Positions 1-9,878 of a DNA stretch of 64,000 nucleotides are shown here, one piece after another (position 1 is the first letter of the stretch; every line of letters begins with the position of its first letter). Origin of the DNA: Gemmatimonadota bacterium (lineage in GTDB: Bacteria; Gemmatimonadota; Gemmatimonadetes; Longimicrobiales; Gaopeijiaceae); contig JAUIEJ010000009.1 in assembly GCA_030428885.1 (NCBI GenBank), positions 186,001 through 250,000 on the forward strand. Reading direction: 5' to 3'. Under the pieces are notes generated by a model that saw nothing but the letters and a program-made list of their open reading frames with translations, ran no database searches and was not told the origin of the DNA. The position numbers and the translations under genes are program-made.

Positions 1-2487
1 CACGCTTTCGCCCTCGAAGAAGCCCTGCCCCGTGGATTCGCCGCCCACCGGCGCGTCACCGAACTGAAGCGCCGGCGCCGGATCGAAGAGCACGGCGCCC
101 TCGGCCATGACGGCGTCGGACATCTGCTGGAGCGGCGCGATGTCCACGATCCAGATGGACCGGCCGTGGGTTCCGGCGATGAGCTCCCGGTCCCGGGGGT
201 GGATCTTCAGGTCGTGCACCGGAACGGTGGGGAAGCCGTTGTGGAACCGCTGCCAGTTGTCGCCGCGATCCGTCGACACCCAGACGCCCAGGTCGGTGCC
301 CACGAAGAGCAGGTTCTCGTTGACCGGGTCCTCCCGGACCACGTGGGCGAAGTTGGGTCCGTCGGCGGGCCATTCCTGGGGAATGCCGGCGGCGATGGAG
401 CGGAAGGCGCCGCCGTCGTCGTCGGTGACCAGCACGTACGGGGTGAAATCGTTGCGCCGGTGGTTGTCGAAGGTGACGTAGAACCGGGCCGGGTCGTGCT
501 TCGAGGGCTCGATGCGGCTCACGTAGGTGCCCTCGGGCACGAGGCCCTCGACCCGGTCGGTGAGTTCGGTCCAGGTGCCCCCGTCGTCGGGGCTCATCCA
601 CAGGCGGCCGTCGTCGGTGCCGGCGTACAGCTTGCCCCGCACCAGGGGCGACTCGTCCAGCGAGACGATGGTGGCGAAGGTCTCGGCCCCCGTCACGTCG
701 GGCGTGATGCCCCCGGTGGTGCGGGTCGACACCTCGATCTTCTCCGGGTCGGCATACGAGAGGTCGTCGGAGATGACCTGGAGATCGTCCCCCCGATTCG
801 TGCTCTTCAGCACCCGGTTCGCCGCGGCGTAGAACACCTCGGGGTCGTGGGGCGAGATGAAGAACGGGGTGTTCCAGTTCCAGCGCAGCTCCCGGGCGGC
901 CGAATCGGCGCGCTGCATGTCACGGAACCGGTCGATGCGGGCCTGGGCCTCGGTGGGGGGCGCGTTCAGCGAGTCGTCCCACACCACGAGAATGGAGTCC
1001 TCGTACTCGATGTAGCGGTCCCGCCACTCGGGCTTCTGCAGCCCGGTCCGGTCGCCCGTGGCCAGGTTGAGGCGGGCCATGTTTCCGCCCTGAGACTCGG
1101 CCCAGACCACGTCGTGATCCGTGGGGTGCTGAGCGGTGACGAAGCCGTCGCCCCCGCTGATGGTGGCCCACATGGCGTTGGTGATGGATCCGCCCGAGCG
1201 ACGGGAGGGCCCACACCAGGTGCCGTTGTCCTGGAGGCCGCCGCACACCCGATACGGCGTGTCCATGTTGTACGTCACGTGGTAGAACTGGCCGATGGGG
1301 AAGGTGTTGGGCACCCACCAGTTTCCGCCCTTGTCCCACGTGATGGCGATGCCGCCGTCGTTGCCCACCACGATGTGGTCCGGATCGCCCGGGTCCATCC
1401 ACATGGCGTGGTGATCGACGTGCACCCCCACGGTGGTGTTGCCGGCGGTGCGGCCCCCGTCGTCGGAGTACTTCACGGGCGTGGACGAGAAGTAGACCCG
1501 GTCGGGGTTCGCCACGTCGACCCGCACCTGGGAGTAGTAGAACGGACGGGTGTTCTCGTCGTTCACCTTCTCCCAACTGGCGCCGGCGTCGTCCGAGCGG
1601 TACAGCCCGTTGCCGCCCGAGCCGTCCTCCTCCTCCTCGGCTTCCACCATGGCGTACATGACGTCGGGGTTGGAGGCCGCCAGGGCGAGGCCGATGCGGC
1701 CCTTGGTGGCCGTGGGGAAGCCGCTGCCCACCACCTCGGTCCAGCTCTCGCCGCCGTCGGTGCTCTTCCAGAGGGCCGAGCCCGGTCCACCGCTCTGGAG
1801 GAAGTAGGGTCCCCGCACCCGCTCCCAGCTCGACGCGAAGAGCACGTCGGGATTTCGCGGATCCAGGACCACGTCCACGAACCCGGCCTCGTCGCTGACG
1901 AACTTCTTCAGTTCCCAGGTCTCCCCGCCGTCGGTGGTCTTGTAGAGACCCCGCTCCGGGTTCGATCCCCAGATGGCGCCGAGAGCGGCCACGTACACGA
2001 TGTCGGGATTCGTGGGATGGACCACGATCCGACCGATGGCCTGGGTCTGCTCCAGCCCCATCAACTCCCACGTCATGCCCCCGTCCACCGACTTGTAGAC
2101 CCCACTGCCCGGCGAGATGGAGTTCCGGGAGTCCGGCTCCCCCGTCCCCGCCCACACCTGGAGGGAGTCGGAGGGGGCGATGGCGAGATCGCCCATGCTG
2201 ATGACTCGGCCCTCGTCGAAGACCGGGCGGAAGGTGACCCCGTTGTTGGTCGTCTTCCAGATGCTTCCGCCGGCGGCGGCCACGAAGAAGGTTTTGGAGG
2301 GCGAGCCGATGCCCTCCACGTCCGAGACCCGGCCCATCATGTTCGCCGGCCCCACCGACCGCCAGCGGAACTGGTCCATCATGTCGTCGTCCAGGGGCGT
2401 GGAAAGCTGGGCACTCGCCGGCGCCACGAGGGCCGCCGTGGCGAAGAACGCCAGCGCCCGGGACCACGAACGCATCGCACCTGCCAT
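1..2487 (-). CDS. Sortilin/VPS10-type secreted beta-propeller (3' end cut by window edge)
   Basis: Secreted protein of the sortilin-like glycosyl-hydrolase-repeat family (about 829 codons visible). The frame stays open to base 1, so the C-terminus lies outside the window. The N-terminus is a signal peptide (MAGAMRSWSRALAFFATAAL, then an ASA-Q cleavage site). Repeated Asp-box motifs follow, such as TTDGGETW, STDGGESW, SDDAGASW and PDDGGTW, which mark blades of a large propeller. GLQDNGTWCGPS and the late GTHGRSIWI motif are typical of these bacterial proteins. The start at 2487 is preferred because AAGGTGAG precedes it; a second in-frame ATG lies 12 bases downstream. Family members are exported, but their substrate is usually unknown. 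No enzymatic residue can be assigned from sequence alone. It is divergent from the ClC gene and shares a 139-bp intergenic region with it. Confidence 0.9.
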   Translation of the reverse strand, partial: MAGAMRSWSRALAFFATAALVAPASAQLSTPLDDDMMDQFRWRSVGPANMMGRVSDVEGIGSPSKTFFVAAAGGSIWKTTNNGVTFRPVFDEGRVISMGDLAIAPSDSLQVWAGTGEPDSRNSISPGSGVYKSVDGGMTWELMGLEQTQAIGRIVVHPTNPDIVYVAALGAIWGSNPERGLYKTTDGGETWELKKFVSDEAGFVDVVLDPRNPDVLFASSWERVRGPYFLQSGGPGSALWKSTDGGESWTEVVGSGFPTATKGRIGLALAASNPDVMYAMVEAEEEEDGSGGNGLYRSDDAGASWEKVNDENTRPFYYSQVRVDVANPDRVYFSSTPVKYSDDGGRTAGNTTVGVHVDHHAMWMDPGDPDHIVVGNDGGIAITWDKGGNWWVPNTFPIGQFYHVTYNMDTPYRVCGGLQDNGTWCGPSRRSGGSITNAMWATISGGDGFVTAQHPTDHDVVWAESQGGNMARLNLATGDRTGLQKPEWRDRYIEYEDSILVVWDDSLNAPPTEAQARIDRFRDMQRADSAARELRWNWNTPFFISPHDPEVFYAAANRVLKSTNRGDDLQVISDDLSYADPEKIEVSTRTTGGITPDVTGAETFATIVSLDESPLVRGKLYAGTDDGRLWMSPDDGGTWTELTDRVEGLVPEGTYVSRIEPSKHDPARFYVTFDNHRRNDFTPYVLVTDDDGGAFRSIAAGIPQEWPADGPNFAHVVREDPVNENLLFVGTDLGVWVSTDRGDNWQRFHNGFPTVPVHDLKIHPRDRELIAGTHGRSIWIVDIAPLQQMSDAVMAEGAVLFDPAPALQFGDAPVGGESTGQGFFEGESV

Positions 2488-2626
2488 GGATCTCACCTTG
2501 GGATTCGGGAACCTGTTGGGAGCCGGGAGGGGGCCCGGGATCATCGGATGAGACATACCAGAGGGCCCGGGTGTTGACCAGCCCTCGGCCGTAGCCCACG
2601 GCGGCCCGAGGCAGTAGCCTCCGGGC

Positions 2627-4414
2627 ATGCTCCCGCCGAAGCGACTCCCCCGGGCTCTGCGCCGGGCCTGGCTGCGCACCTTGGCCCGCCTCTCCGACCG
2701 CCCCCTCTCGGAGAACACGGTCCTCCTGGCCTTCGCCGTGGCCATCGGCCTGGCGGGCGCCCTGGGCGTCGCCCTCTTCTACGGCCTCATCGACCTGGCG
2801 TACCTGCTCCTCTTCGACACCTTCGGCGCTCGCGTGCCCACCTCGTTCGAGTGGGTGCGACGCCCCCTCGTCACCGGCGCCGGCCTGGCGGCGGCGTGGT
2901 GGGTGATGCGACGGCTGGCGCCGGGGGACGACGGGCTGAACGTCCCCGACGTCCAGGTGGCGGTGGCCCGCCGCGGGGGGGTGATCCCCGCCCGGCCGGC
3001 TCTGGCCCGAACCGCCGCCTCGGCCCTCACGGTGGGAGGAGGCGCCTCGGCGGGGTCGGAGGGACCGGTGGCGGTCCTGGGCGCCACCGTGGGGTCGGGA
3101 CTCGGGCGCCTGTTCCGGGTGGAGCCCGGCCGCATGCGCATCCTGGTGGGGGCCGGGGCCGCCGCGGGGATCTCGGCGGCCTTCAGTGCGCCCCTGGCCG
3201 GGGCCTTCTTCGCCCTGGAGCAGATCCTGGGCTCCCTGGCGGTCTCGGCCTTCCCCCCCGTGGTGGTGGCCAGCGTGGTGGCGGCGGTAGCCACCGAGGG
3301 CATCTTCGGCGCCAACCCCGCCTTCGCCGTGGTGGTGCAGCACGGCCCGCCGCTGGCCCGGGAAGTCCTCCTGCTCTACCCCCTCCTGGGCGTGCTCACC
3401 GGGGTGCTGGGCGCGCTCTTCATCAAGATGTACTACGCCGCCCTGGACGGCGGCGCACGGATCCCCGGGCCCGAGGCCCTTCGCCCCTGGCTGGGTGGGG
3501 CGCTGGTGGGGGTGGCCGCCACGGCCACCGGGGGGCTCCTGGTGGGCACCGGGCACCTGGCCATCCCCGAGTTCCTCTTCGGAGGCGCCGCCTGGTGGGT
3601 GCTCCTGGGTCTCGCCGTGGGCAAGATCGCCGTCACGGCTCTCACCTTCGGCGCCGGGGGCAGCGGAGGCGTCTTCACGCCGGCCCTCTACATCGGCGCC
3701 GCCGCCGGCGGGGCGTTCGGCGTGGGGGCCGCGTCCCTCTTCCCCGCCTCGGTGCCCCACCCCGAAGCCTACGCCCTGGTGGGCATGGGCGCCCTGGTGG
3801 TGGCCACGCTGGAGGCCCCCCTCACGGGGATCCTCCTGGTGTTCGAGATCACGGGGGACTACGCCATCGTCCTCCCCCTCATGCTCACGGCGGGGGTCGC
3901 CCACGTCGTGTCCCGGCGACTCCAATCGGCGTCCCTCTACGGCGTGTGGCTGGCCCGTCGCGGCGAGGATCTCACCGGCGGGCGCGACGCCTCCGTCCTG
4001 GCGTCCATGACGGTGGCCGACGCCTACGACCCCGATCCCCAGGTCATCGGCGAAGCCGCCACCGTCACCCAGCTCCTGGAGCACCTCCGCCCCGGCGCCC
4101 GGACCCACTTCCCCGTGGTGGACCGGGACCTCCGGCCGGTGGGCATGGTGGGCATCACCGAACTCGGCCGCCTGGCTCGGGACGAAGCCCATCTCGCCCC
4201 CATACTCCTGGCCGCCGACGTGGCCGACCCGGTGGAGCCGGTCCACCCCGACCACTCCCTCCTCGACGCCCTCCGTCGCATGGGGGCCCGAGGCATCTCG
4301 GCGCTTCCCGTCACCGACCCCACCACGGGCCGCCTCGCCGGGGTCCTGGACCGGGGGCTTCTCCTGGCCGCCTACGAGCGGGCGCTGGCCGGGGGCGCCG
4401 ACGGGAGTCCTTGA
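2627..4414 (+). CDS. ClC-family chloride channel/transporter with C-terminal CBS pair
   Basis: Inner-membrane anion channel or H+/Cl- exchanger of 595 residues. Signature motifs are present in order: GSEGP at 143-147, containing the gating glutamate E145; a helix with FALE ending in E198, the position of the internal proton glutamate of exchanger-type ClCs; and GSGGVFTP at 345-352. A tyrosine (Y438) sits at the usual chloride-coordinating region near the end of the membrane part. Presence of both glutamates suggests an H+-coupled exchanger; this is inference. Residues about 460-590 form two CBS domains, which in relatives bind adenine nucleotides and regulate transport. The stop codon overlaps the likely -35 box of the next gene, so padR1 probably has its own promoter. 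Confidence 0.93.
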   Translation: MLPPKRLPRALRRAWLRTLARLSDRPLSENTVLLAFAVAIGLAGALGVALFYGLIDLAYLLLFDTFGARVPTSFEWVRRPLVTGAGLAAAWWVMRRLAPGDDGLNVPDVQVAVARRGGVIPARPALARTAASALTVGGGASAGSEGPVAVLGATVGSGLGRLFRVEPGRMRILVGAGAAAGISAAFSAPLAGAFFALEQILGSLAVSAFPPVVVASVVAAVATEGIFGANPAFAVVVQHGPPLAREVLLLYPLLGVLTGVLGALFIKMYYAALDGGARIPGPEALRPWLGGALVGVAATATGGLLVGTGHLAIPEFLFGGAAWWVLLGLAVGKIAVTALTFGAGGSGGVFTPALYIGAAAGGAFGVGAASLFPASVPHPEAYALVGMGALVVATLEAPLTGILLVFEITGDYAIVLPLMLTAGVAHVVSRRLQSASLYGVWLARRGEDLTGGRDASVLASMTVADAYDPDPQVIGEAATVTQLLEHLRPGARTHFPVVDRDLRPVGMVGITELGRLARDEAHLAPILLAADVADPVEPVHPDHSLLDALRRMGARGISALPVTDPTTGRLAGVLDRGLLLAAYERALAGGADGSP

Positions 4415-4470
4415 CCTCGGTACTCGCGTCCCGCATATATGTGTCACGCGATATTCGTGTCACGCACATA
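4411..4470 (+). promoter_or_regulatory. Promoter and operator of PadR-permease module 1
   Basis: TTGACC at 4411-4416 and CATATA at 4434-4439 are separated by 17 bp, a good sigma-70-type promoter that overlaps the ClC stop codon. The expected start site is covered by repeats: GTGTCACGC occurs at 4441-4449 and 4457-4465 (16-bp period), flanked by an inverted pair TATGTG (4438-4443) and CACATA (4465-4470). PadR proteins usually repress their own operon from such sites; the link here is positional. Confidence 0.6.
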
Positions 4471-4481
4471 GCGAGTCTTTC

Positions 4482-4805
4482 GTGTCCTCCGACGTCGAGC
4501 CGTTCCTTCCCCTCCGCCCCGTGGAGTTCCACGTCCTCCTTTCCCTGGTGAACGAGGAACGACACGGATACGGCATCATGCAGGACGCCGAGGCCCGGAC
4601 GGGCTCGGCGGTGATCCCCGACGTGGCCACCCTGTACCGGGCCCTCCACCGCATGTCCGAGGCGGGCCTCATCGAGCCGGCGGATCGGAAGGAGGGGCGG
4701 CGCAGCTACTACCGGATCACGGCGCTGGGACGCCGGGTGGCCCGGGCCGAGGCCTCGCGCCTCGACGCCCTCCTGGCGGCGGCCCGGAGCGGCGGACTGC
4801 TGTGA
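4482..4805 (+). CDS. PadR-family transcriptional regulator (module 1)
   Basis: Winged-helix regulator of 107 residues, typical for short (subfamily 2) PadR proteins. The core VEFHVLLSLVNEERHGYGIM followed by VATLYRALHRMSEAGLI is the PadR helix-turn-helix, and RRSYYRITALGR is the wing. It starts with GTG at 4482, since no ATG lies near the conserved N-terminus. Its 3' end overlaps the permease start as GTGA, so the two are translationally coupled. It probably represses the pair through the repeats just upstream. The ligand is unknown; in relatives it is a small hydrophobic or drug-like molecule. Confidence 0.9.
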   Translation: MSSDVEPFLPLRPVEFHVLLSLVNEERHGYGIMQDAEARTGSAVIPDVATLYRALHRMSEAGLIEPADRKEGRRSYYRITALGRRVARAEASRLDALLAAARSGGLL

Positions 4806-7498
4806 ACGACTCCCGGGCGGTGCGGTGGGGGTGGGTCGTCTACCGACGCCTCCTGGCGCCCCTCCAGCCCGGCGCCCTCCGGACCCGCTACGGCGAGGCC
4901 ATGGACGCCGCATTCCGGGAACACCTGGTGGACGCCGTGGCGCGGAGGGGATGGATCGGGTGGACCGCGGTGATGATCCGCACGGCCCGGGGCGCCCTGG
5001 GGGCGCGATTCGACGGAACCACGGCCCGCCGCTCCGGCGGGCCCCGAACGGGAGGGGGTGGGGTGGACGCGACGAGCGAGGTGCGACAGGCGGTGCGGCG
5101 GCTGGGCAGGAGCCCGGGATTCACGGTGGTGGCGGTGGCGACCCTGGCGCTGGGGGTCGGGGCCTTCGCCTCGGTCTTCGGCGTGGCCTCGGGGATCCTG
5201 GTGGCCCCCCTGCCCTACGACGAGCCCCATGAACTCGTCTGGCTCTGGCGCGACTACTGGGGCGACTTCCCCCGGGGGTGGCTGTCCGGCGCCGACATCG
5301 TCCGGCTCCGGAACGAAACCGAGGCGTTCGACGACGTGGCCGCGTTCCGCACGGCCCGGGTCACCCTCACCGACCAGGACGGCTCGGCGCCCCGGGAGGT
5401 GGGGGCGGTGCTCGGTTCCCCCGGCTTCGTGGAGCTCCTGGGCGTCCGGCCCGAGCGCGGGCCCGGGTTCTCTCCAGTGGACTTCCCCCCCGACGCGCCC
5501 GACGAGGTCCTGGTGTCCCACGCCCTCTGGGAGGCGGCGTTCGGCGCCGACCCGGACCTCGTGGGCCGGGACGTGCAGGTCAACGGCACGCCCTACCGGG
5601 TGGTGGGCGTGCTCCCCGACCAGATGGACTTCCAGGTCCACTCCAGTCTGGGGAGCCCCCGGGGCGGCGATCTCTGGTTCGTGCTGGACGTGGACCTCAC
5701 CACGGCCAACGTCTACTCGGGACAGTACGCCGGCCTCGCTCGCATCGCCGACGGGGTGGGCCGACCCGAGGCGGACGCGGCCCTGGCGCGGGTATCCGAC
5801 GCGGTGGATGGGGAGCATTTCCAGAGCAGGGGACTCCGGATCTGGCCCGTGGACCTGAAAGACGATCTCGTGGCCGAGGCCCGCGCCCCCCTGGGGGCCC
5901 TCGTGGGCGCCGCAGCGCTCCTGCTCCTGATCCTCGGGGCGAACCTGGCGACCCTCTTCCTCACCCGGACGGAAGACCGGCTCCGGGAGACCTCCCTCCG
6001 CTCCGCCCTGGGGGCGGGACGCCGGGCCCTGGTCCTCACGGCCCTCCTGGAGCCCGCGCTGGTGGCCCTGGCGGGTCTGGCCGGAGGCCTCCTGGTGGCG
6101 GCCTGGGCCACCCCGGTCCTGGCCCGCATGGGCCGGGGGGTCCTGCCCCGCACCGCCGAGTTGGGCTTCGACCCCCGGGTCGTGGCCGGCGCGGGTCTCG
6201 CCGCCCTCCTGGTGGCGGCGCTGGCGGCCACCGGCCCCCTCTTCCGCGGTCTCACCGCCGACCCGGGTCGGGGCCTCGGTGAAGGGGGGCGCAGCGGGTC
6301 GAGCCGGGGGGCGGTGCGCACCCGATCGGCGCTGGTGGCCACCCAGATGGCGCTGGCCCTGGCCCTGGTGGTGGGCGCCGGCCTCCTCACCCGCTCCCTC
6401 CAGGAACTCCTGGTCCAGGACCCGGGCTTCGATCCGGGATCGGCCCTGACGTTCCGGGTGTCGTTCCGGGGTCCCGGGTACGCCGAAGACGGCACCGTCG
6501 TGGCCGCCCAGGAGGCCGTCCGCCAGGCCCTCACCGGGGTGCCCGGCGTGGTGTCGGCGGGTCACGTGGGCTCCCTTCCCCTCAGCCAGGAGACCGATCA
6601 ATGGGGGGTCCGGTTCCCCGGGGCCCCGGGCAACACGGGCGACCCCGAGGTGGACGGGGAACTCGCCGACGTCTTCAACGTCTCGCCCGGGTACCTGGAG
6701 ACGGCGGGGTTCCGCTTCCTCGAGGGTCGGGCGCCTCGTCCGTCGGGCCCCGACGCGGTCGGCCCGTACGAGGTGGTGATCGACGACGTCTTCGCCCGCC
6801 GATTCTTCCCCGACGGGGGCGCCCTGGGTGCCCTCATGACCGCCGACACCGACACCGCCACCATCGTGGGCGTCGTGGATCAGGCGCGCCTCTACGCCGT
6901 GGAACACGACGACCGGGGGCAGGCCTACATCCCCTCCGACGTGGATCCCCGGAGCAGCGTGTCGTTCGTGGTGCTGCCGAATCGCGGCGTGACCCCCGAC
7001 GACCTGGCGGGGTCTCTCCGGGCCGCCGTCCACGCCTTCGACGCGAGCCTTCCCGTCGACGACATCCGGCCCCTCGGGGCCGACGTGGGATCGGCCCTGG
7101 CCCCGGACCGCCTGAACCTGGGGCTGGCGGCCACTTTCGCCCTGGCGGCCCTGATCCTGGCCGGACTCGGCATCTACGGCGTCGTGGCCGGCGCCGTGAC
7201 CCGGCGGCGCCGGGAGATCGGGGTGCGCATGGCCATGGGCGCCGACGCCCGGCAGGTGGTGGCCATGATCCTGGGCCGAAGCGCCCGCCTCACCCTGGCC
7301 GGCACCCTGGGGGGGCTCCTCCTGGCCGCCGCCCTCGGCCGCTGGCTCTCCTCCCTGCTCTTCGGGGTGACGCCCTTCGACCCCGTCACCTGGGGGCTGG
7401 CCACCCTGACCCTGGGGCTCTTCGCCCTGGCGGCCTCCTGGCTCCCGGCCCACCGGGCCACCCGCATCGCCCCCCGGGAGGCGCTTCAGCGGGAATAG
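4802..7498 (+). CDS. MacB/FtsX-type orphan permease (ADOP family), module 1
   Basis: Large inner-membrane protein (898 residues) of the ADOP class of ABC-like permeases, which are usually encoded without their own ATPase. An N-terminal cytoplasmic stretch (about 1-100) is followed by the RSPGFTVVAVATLALGVG membrane segment at about 104-134, a large periplasmic MacB-like domain, a three-helix FtsX block near 365-510, a second periplasmic domain, and a final FtsX block ending in ATRIAPREALQRE. The internal duplication and the RxxPxFT motif before helix 1 are the hallmarks. It starts at GTG 4802, overlapping padR1. A role in export or envelope stress is inferred from MacB; the substrate is unknown. 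Confidence 0.9.
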   Translation: MNDSRAVRWGWVVYRRLLAPLQPGALRTRYGEAMDAAFREHLVDAVARRGWIGWTAVMIRTARGALGARFDGTTARRSGGPRTGGGGVDATSEVRQAVRRLGRSPGFTVVAVATLALGVGAFASVFGVASGILVAPLPYDEPHELVWLWRDYWGDFPRGWLSGADIVRLRNETEAFDDVAAFRTARVTLTDQDGSAPREVGAVLGSPGFVELLGVRPERGPGFSPVDFPPDAPDEVLVSHALWEAAFGADPDLVGRDVQVNGTPYRVVGVLPDQMDFQVHSSLGSPRGGDLWFVLDVDLTTANVYSGQYAGLARIADGVGRPEADAALARVSDAVDGEHFQSRGLRIWPVDLKDDLVAEARAPLGALVGAAALLLLILGANLATLFLTRTEDRLRETSLRSALGAGRRALVLTALLEPALVALAGLAGGLLVAAWATPVLARMGRGVLPRTAELGFDPRVVAGAGLAALLVAALAATGPLFRGLTADPGRGLGEGGRSGSSRGAVRTRSALVATQMALALALVVGAGLLTRSLQELLVQDPGFDPGSALTFRVSFRGPGYAEDGTVVAAQEAVRQALTGVPGVVSAGHVGSLPLSQETDQWGVRFPGAPGNTGDPEVDGELADVFNVSPGYLETAGFRFLEGRAPRPSGPDAVGPYEVVIDDVFARRFFPDGGALGALMTADTDTATIVGVVDQARLYAVEHDDRGQAYIPSDVDPRSSVSFVVLPNRGVTPDDLAGSLRAAVHAFDASLPVDDIRPLGADVGSALAPDRLNLGLAATFALAALILAGLGIYGVVAGAVTRRRREIGVRMAMGADARQVVAMILGRSARLTLAGTLGGLLLAAALGRWLSSLLFGVTPFDPVTWGLATLTLGLFALAASWLPAHRATRIAPREALQRE

Positions 7499-7540
7499 GA
7501 GAGGTTGCCCGGACCGGCGGCGGCGGGGCAGAATAGGCGC

Positions 7541-9802
7541 ATGCTCCGCCGACCGCTGCCGCTCTCACTCGTCCTCGCCCTGACGTCCCTGCCGGCGTCG
7601 GGGCAAGGGCCCCCGGACGTCACCCCTGGAGGGCTCGTGGCGGCCCTCGATTCGGCCCGTCCCCGAGCCGAAACCCTCCTTCGGGACTTCACCTGGTCCC
7701 ACGACGCCGGACGGATCGAGGTGCCCACCGGCCGTCTCCTCATGTACGCCGTGGGCGACGTGCCGGTGGCGGCCGTGATCGAGGGTGACGGACGATTCCA
7801 CCTCTCTCCACCCGATGCGGTGGAACGGTGGCAGCTCGACCGCGTCGTCGGGGCGCCCGAGGCGGACTTCGACGTCGAGAGCGCGGTGCTCCTGGTGGGC
7901 CCCGACACGTGGCGGTCCCTCGCCGAGGGCCTCACCCTGAGCCCCGTGGCCCAGGCCCGGGACGACCGCCTGCTCCGGGACGCCGTCGACTACCTCCGTT
8001 CCGACGACCAGGTCGATCCGGGGGTCGTGCGGGCCCTCCTCAACCAGGAGGGGGAGCGGTTCATCCACGCCCATCTGAACACCCGCGACGGGGGGCCGTG
8101 GGCCTACCGGTTCGACTCCACCCGACCCGAGGAGGTGAGCCTCTCCAGGGACGGGGCGGGCGACACCTTCGAACCCGTGGTTTCGTTCCACCGCCAGGAA
8201 GACCTTCCCGCCGTCGACGCGCGGGAGGGGGCCCGCCACGGAGCCCAGGTGCTTCGCTACGAGATCGAGAGCTGGATCACCCCCGGCCCCGACTACGCGG
8301 CCCACGCCCGCCTCCATCTCGTCACCGAGTTGCAGGCGGGCCGGTGGGTGCCGTTCTCCCTCTCCCCCGACCTGCGCATCGACAGTCTCCGCTGGGGCGA
8401 CGGGGCCGAGGCGACCTTCGAGCGCCCCCGGGACGACGCCGGTCAGTTCTGGGTCCGCCTGCCGTCCGACCCGGCCGTCCTCGAACTGAACGCCTGGTAC
8501 GCGGGCGAGACGGTCCGGTATCGCGACCTCTGGTACTATTTCGAGCGCCCCACCGGCTGGTATCCCAGCACGGGGAGAACCGACGCCGTGTTCGACATGC
8601 TGTTCCACGTCGACGACCGCTACGCCTTCCTGGGGTCGGGACACCGGGTCGAGGAGTCGTCGTCCGACGGAGTCGTCACCTCCCGATGGGTCATGGACCG
8701 ACCCGAGTCCCAGGCCTCGTTCAATCTCGGAAACTTCGAGGAGATCCAGCGCTCGTACGAGGGACTCCCATCCCTGCGCCTCCAGGTCAACGACGACTTT
8801 CACCGCCGCCTGATGTCGGTGCGGTCCAGCGTGATCCTTCAGGAAAAGGGCGCCGCCGAGGCCGTGGCCACCGACCTCGCCGCCTCCCTGGCGTTCTTTC
8901 AGAGCGTCTACGGACCCATCGACGTGGCGGAATTCAACGCCTCGGAGATTCCGTATTCCCACGGGCAGGCCTTTCCGGGGCTGATCCACCTCTCCATGGG
9001 AACGTTCCTCTCCACCGGGGCCGGCGACGACGGGGGCCGCAACGAGTCGTTCCGCGCCCACGAGGTGGCCCACCAGTGGTGGGGATTCCTCGTCGAACCC
9101 CACCGGGATCGGGATCGCTGGCTCGCCGAGGGCCTCGCCCAGTTCTCGGGCCTCTGGTACATGCAGATCGCCCGAAACAGCCCCGCCACCTACTTCGAGG
9201 CCCTGGAGGACTCACGGGACCGGCTCCTCGACCGGCGCGACGAGATGGGGCCCATCTCGCTGGGACCCCGGCTCGTGGTCGGGGGCCGCCCGGAGGACTA
9301 CCCCCTGGCGACGTACGACAAGGGCGCCTGGGCCATCCACATGCTCCGAAACCTCCTCATGGACCTCGAGACCATGGACGAGTCGGCGTTCCGGACGATG
9401 ATGCGGGACGTCACGACCCGCTTCGGGCACGGCCGGATCACCACCCCCGACTTCCGGGCCGTGGTGGAGGAGCACATGGGCGGCGTGGACATGGGGTGGT
9501 TCTTCGACCAGTGGATCCACGGCACGGGCATCCCGACATGGCGATGGGCGTGGTCCGGAGTCCAGCGTGACGATGGCTATCACCTCACGCTCCGGGTCCG
9601 ACAGAGCGAGGTGCCCGCCACGTTTCGCTCCGTCGTCCCCGTCACCCTCTCGTTCGGCGCCGAAGGCTCGGCCTCGGTTCGGGTGCTGGTGGAGGGTCCC
9701 GAGACGCTGGTGGAGCTCCCCGTGCTCCCCCGGGAGCCCGACACCGTCGTCTTCAACGACTACCTCTCGGTTCTCGCCGACGTCCGGGAGGAGGGGTGGT
9801 GA
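7541..9802 (+). CDS. Secreted M1-like (gluzincin) metallopeptidase
   Basis: Exported zinc metallopeptidase of about 753 residues. Signal peptide: MLRRPLPLSLVLALTSLPAS. The zinc site HEVAH at 507-511 is followed 18 residues later by the third ligand E530 in LAEGLAQF, the exact HExxH-x18-E spacing of family M1. The usual exopeptidase motif GAMEN is replaced by GQAFPG at 475-480, so aminopeptidase activity is not assured. The start at ATG 7541 is chosen because it places the signal peptide at the very N-terminus; an in-frame TTG lies 36 bp upstream. It follows permease 1 by about 40 bp on the same strand and may be cotranscribed. The substrate is unknown. Confidence 0.88.
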   Translation: MLRRPLPLSLVLALTSLPASGQGPPDVTPGGLVAALDSARPRAETLLRDFTWSHDAGRIEVPTGRLLMYAVGDVPVAAVIEGDGRFHLSPPDAVERWQLDRVVGAPEADFDVESAVLLVGPDTWRSLAEGLTLSPVAQARDDRLLRDAVDYLRSDDQVDPGVVRALLNQEGERFIHAHLNTRDGGPWAYRFDSTRPEEVSLSRDGAGDTFEPVVSFHRQEDLPAVDAREGARHGAQVLRYEIESWITPGPDYAAHARLHLVTELQAGRWVPFSLSPDLRIDSLRWGDGAEATFERPRDDAGQFWVRLPSDPAVLELNAWYAGETVRYRDLWYYFERPTGWYPSTGRTDAVFDMLFHVDDRYAFLGSGHRVEESSSDGVVTSRWVMDRPESQASFNLGNFEEIQRSYEGLPSLRLQVNDDFHRRLMSVRSSVILQEKGAAEAVATDLAASLAFFQSVYGPIDVAEFNASEIPYSHGQAFPGLIHLSMGTFLSTGAGDDGGRNESFRAHEVAHQWWGFLVEPHRDRDRWLAEGLAQFSGLWYMQIARNSPATYFEALEDSRDRLLDRRDEMGPISLGPRLVVGGRPEDYPLATYDKGAWAIHMLRNLLMDLETMDESAFRTMMRDVTTRFGHGRITTPDFRAVVEEHMGGVDMGWFFDQWIHGTGIPTWRWAWSGVQRDDGYHLTLRVRQSEVPATFRSVVPVTLSFGAEGSASVRVLVEGPETLVELPVLPREPDTVVFNDYLSVLADVREEGW

Positions 9803-9878
9803 CACCCCGGGCGGATCTCCTCCGTAGGGGCGGGCGAGTCGATCTGCAGTCCCGAGTCCTCGTCTGCCCCCGACCGCC

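Noticed and set aside
166-2577. Very long open frame on the plus strand over the sortilin gene
   Set aside because: It reads as low-complexity G, V, H and R-rich sequence with no family features, while the opposite strand encodes a signal peptide and Asp-box repeats. It is a GC-bias shadow, as are similar frames opposite ClC, CopA and the permeases.
920-4447. 1175-codon open frame on the minus strand across the sortilin and ClC genes
   Set aside because: It spans two genes of opposite orientation and has no recognisable domain; it is another composition artefact.
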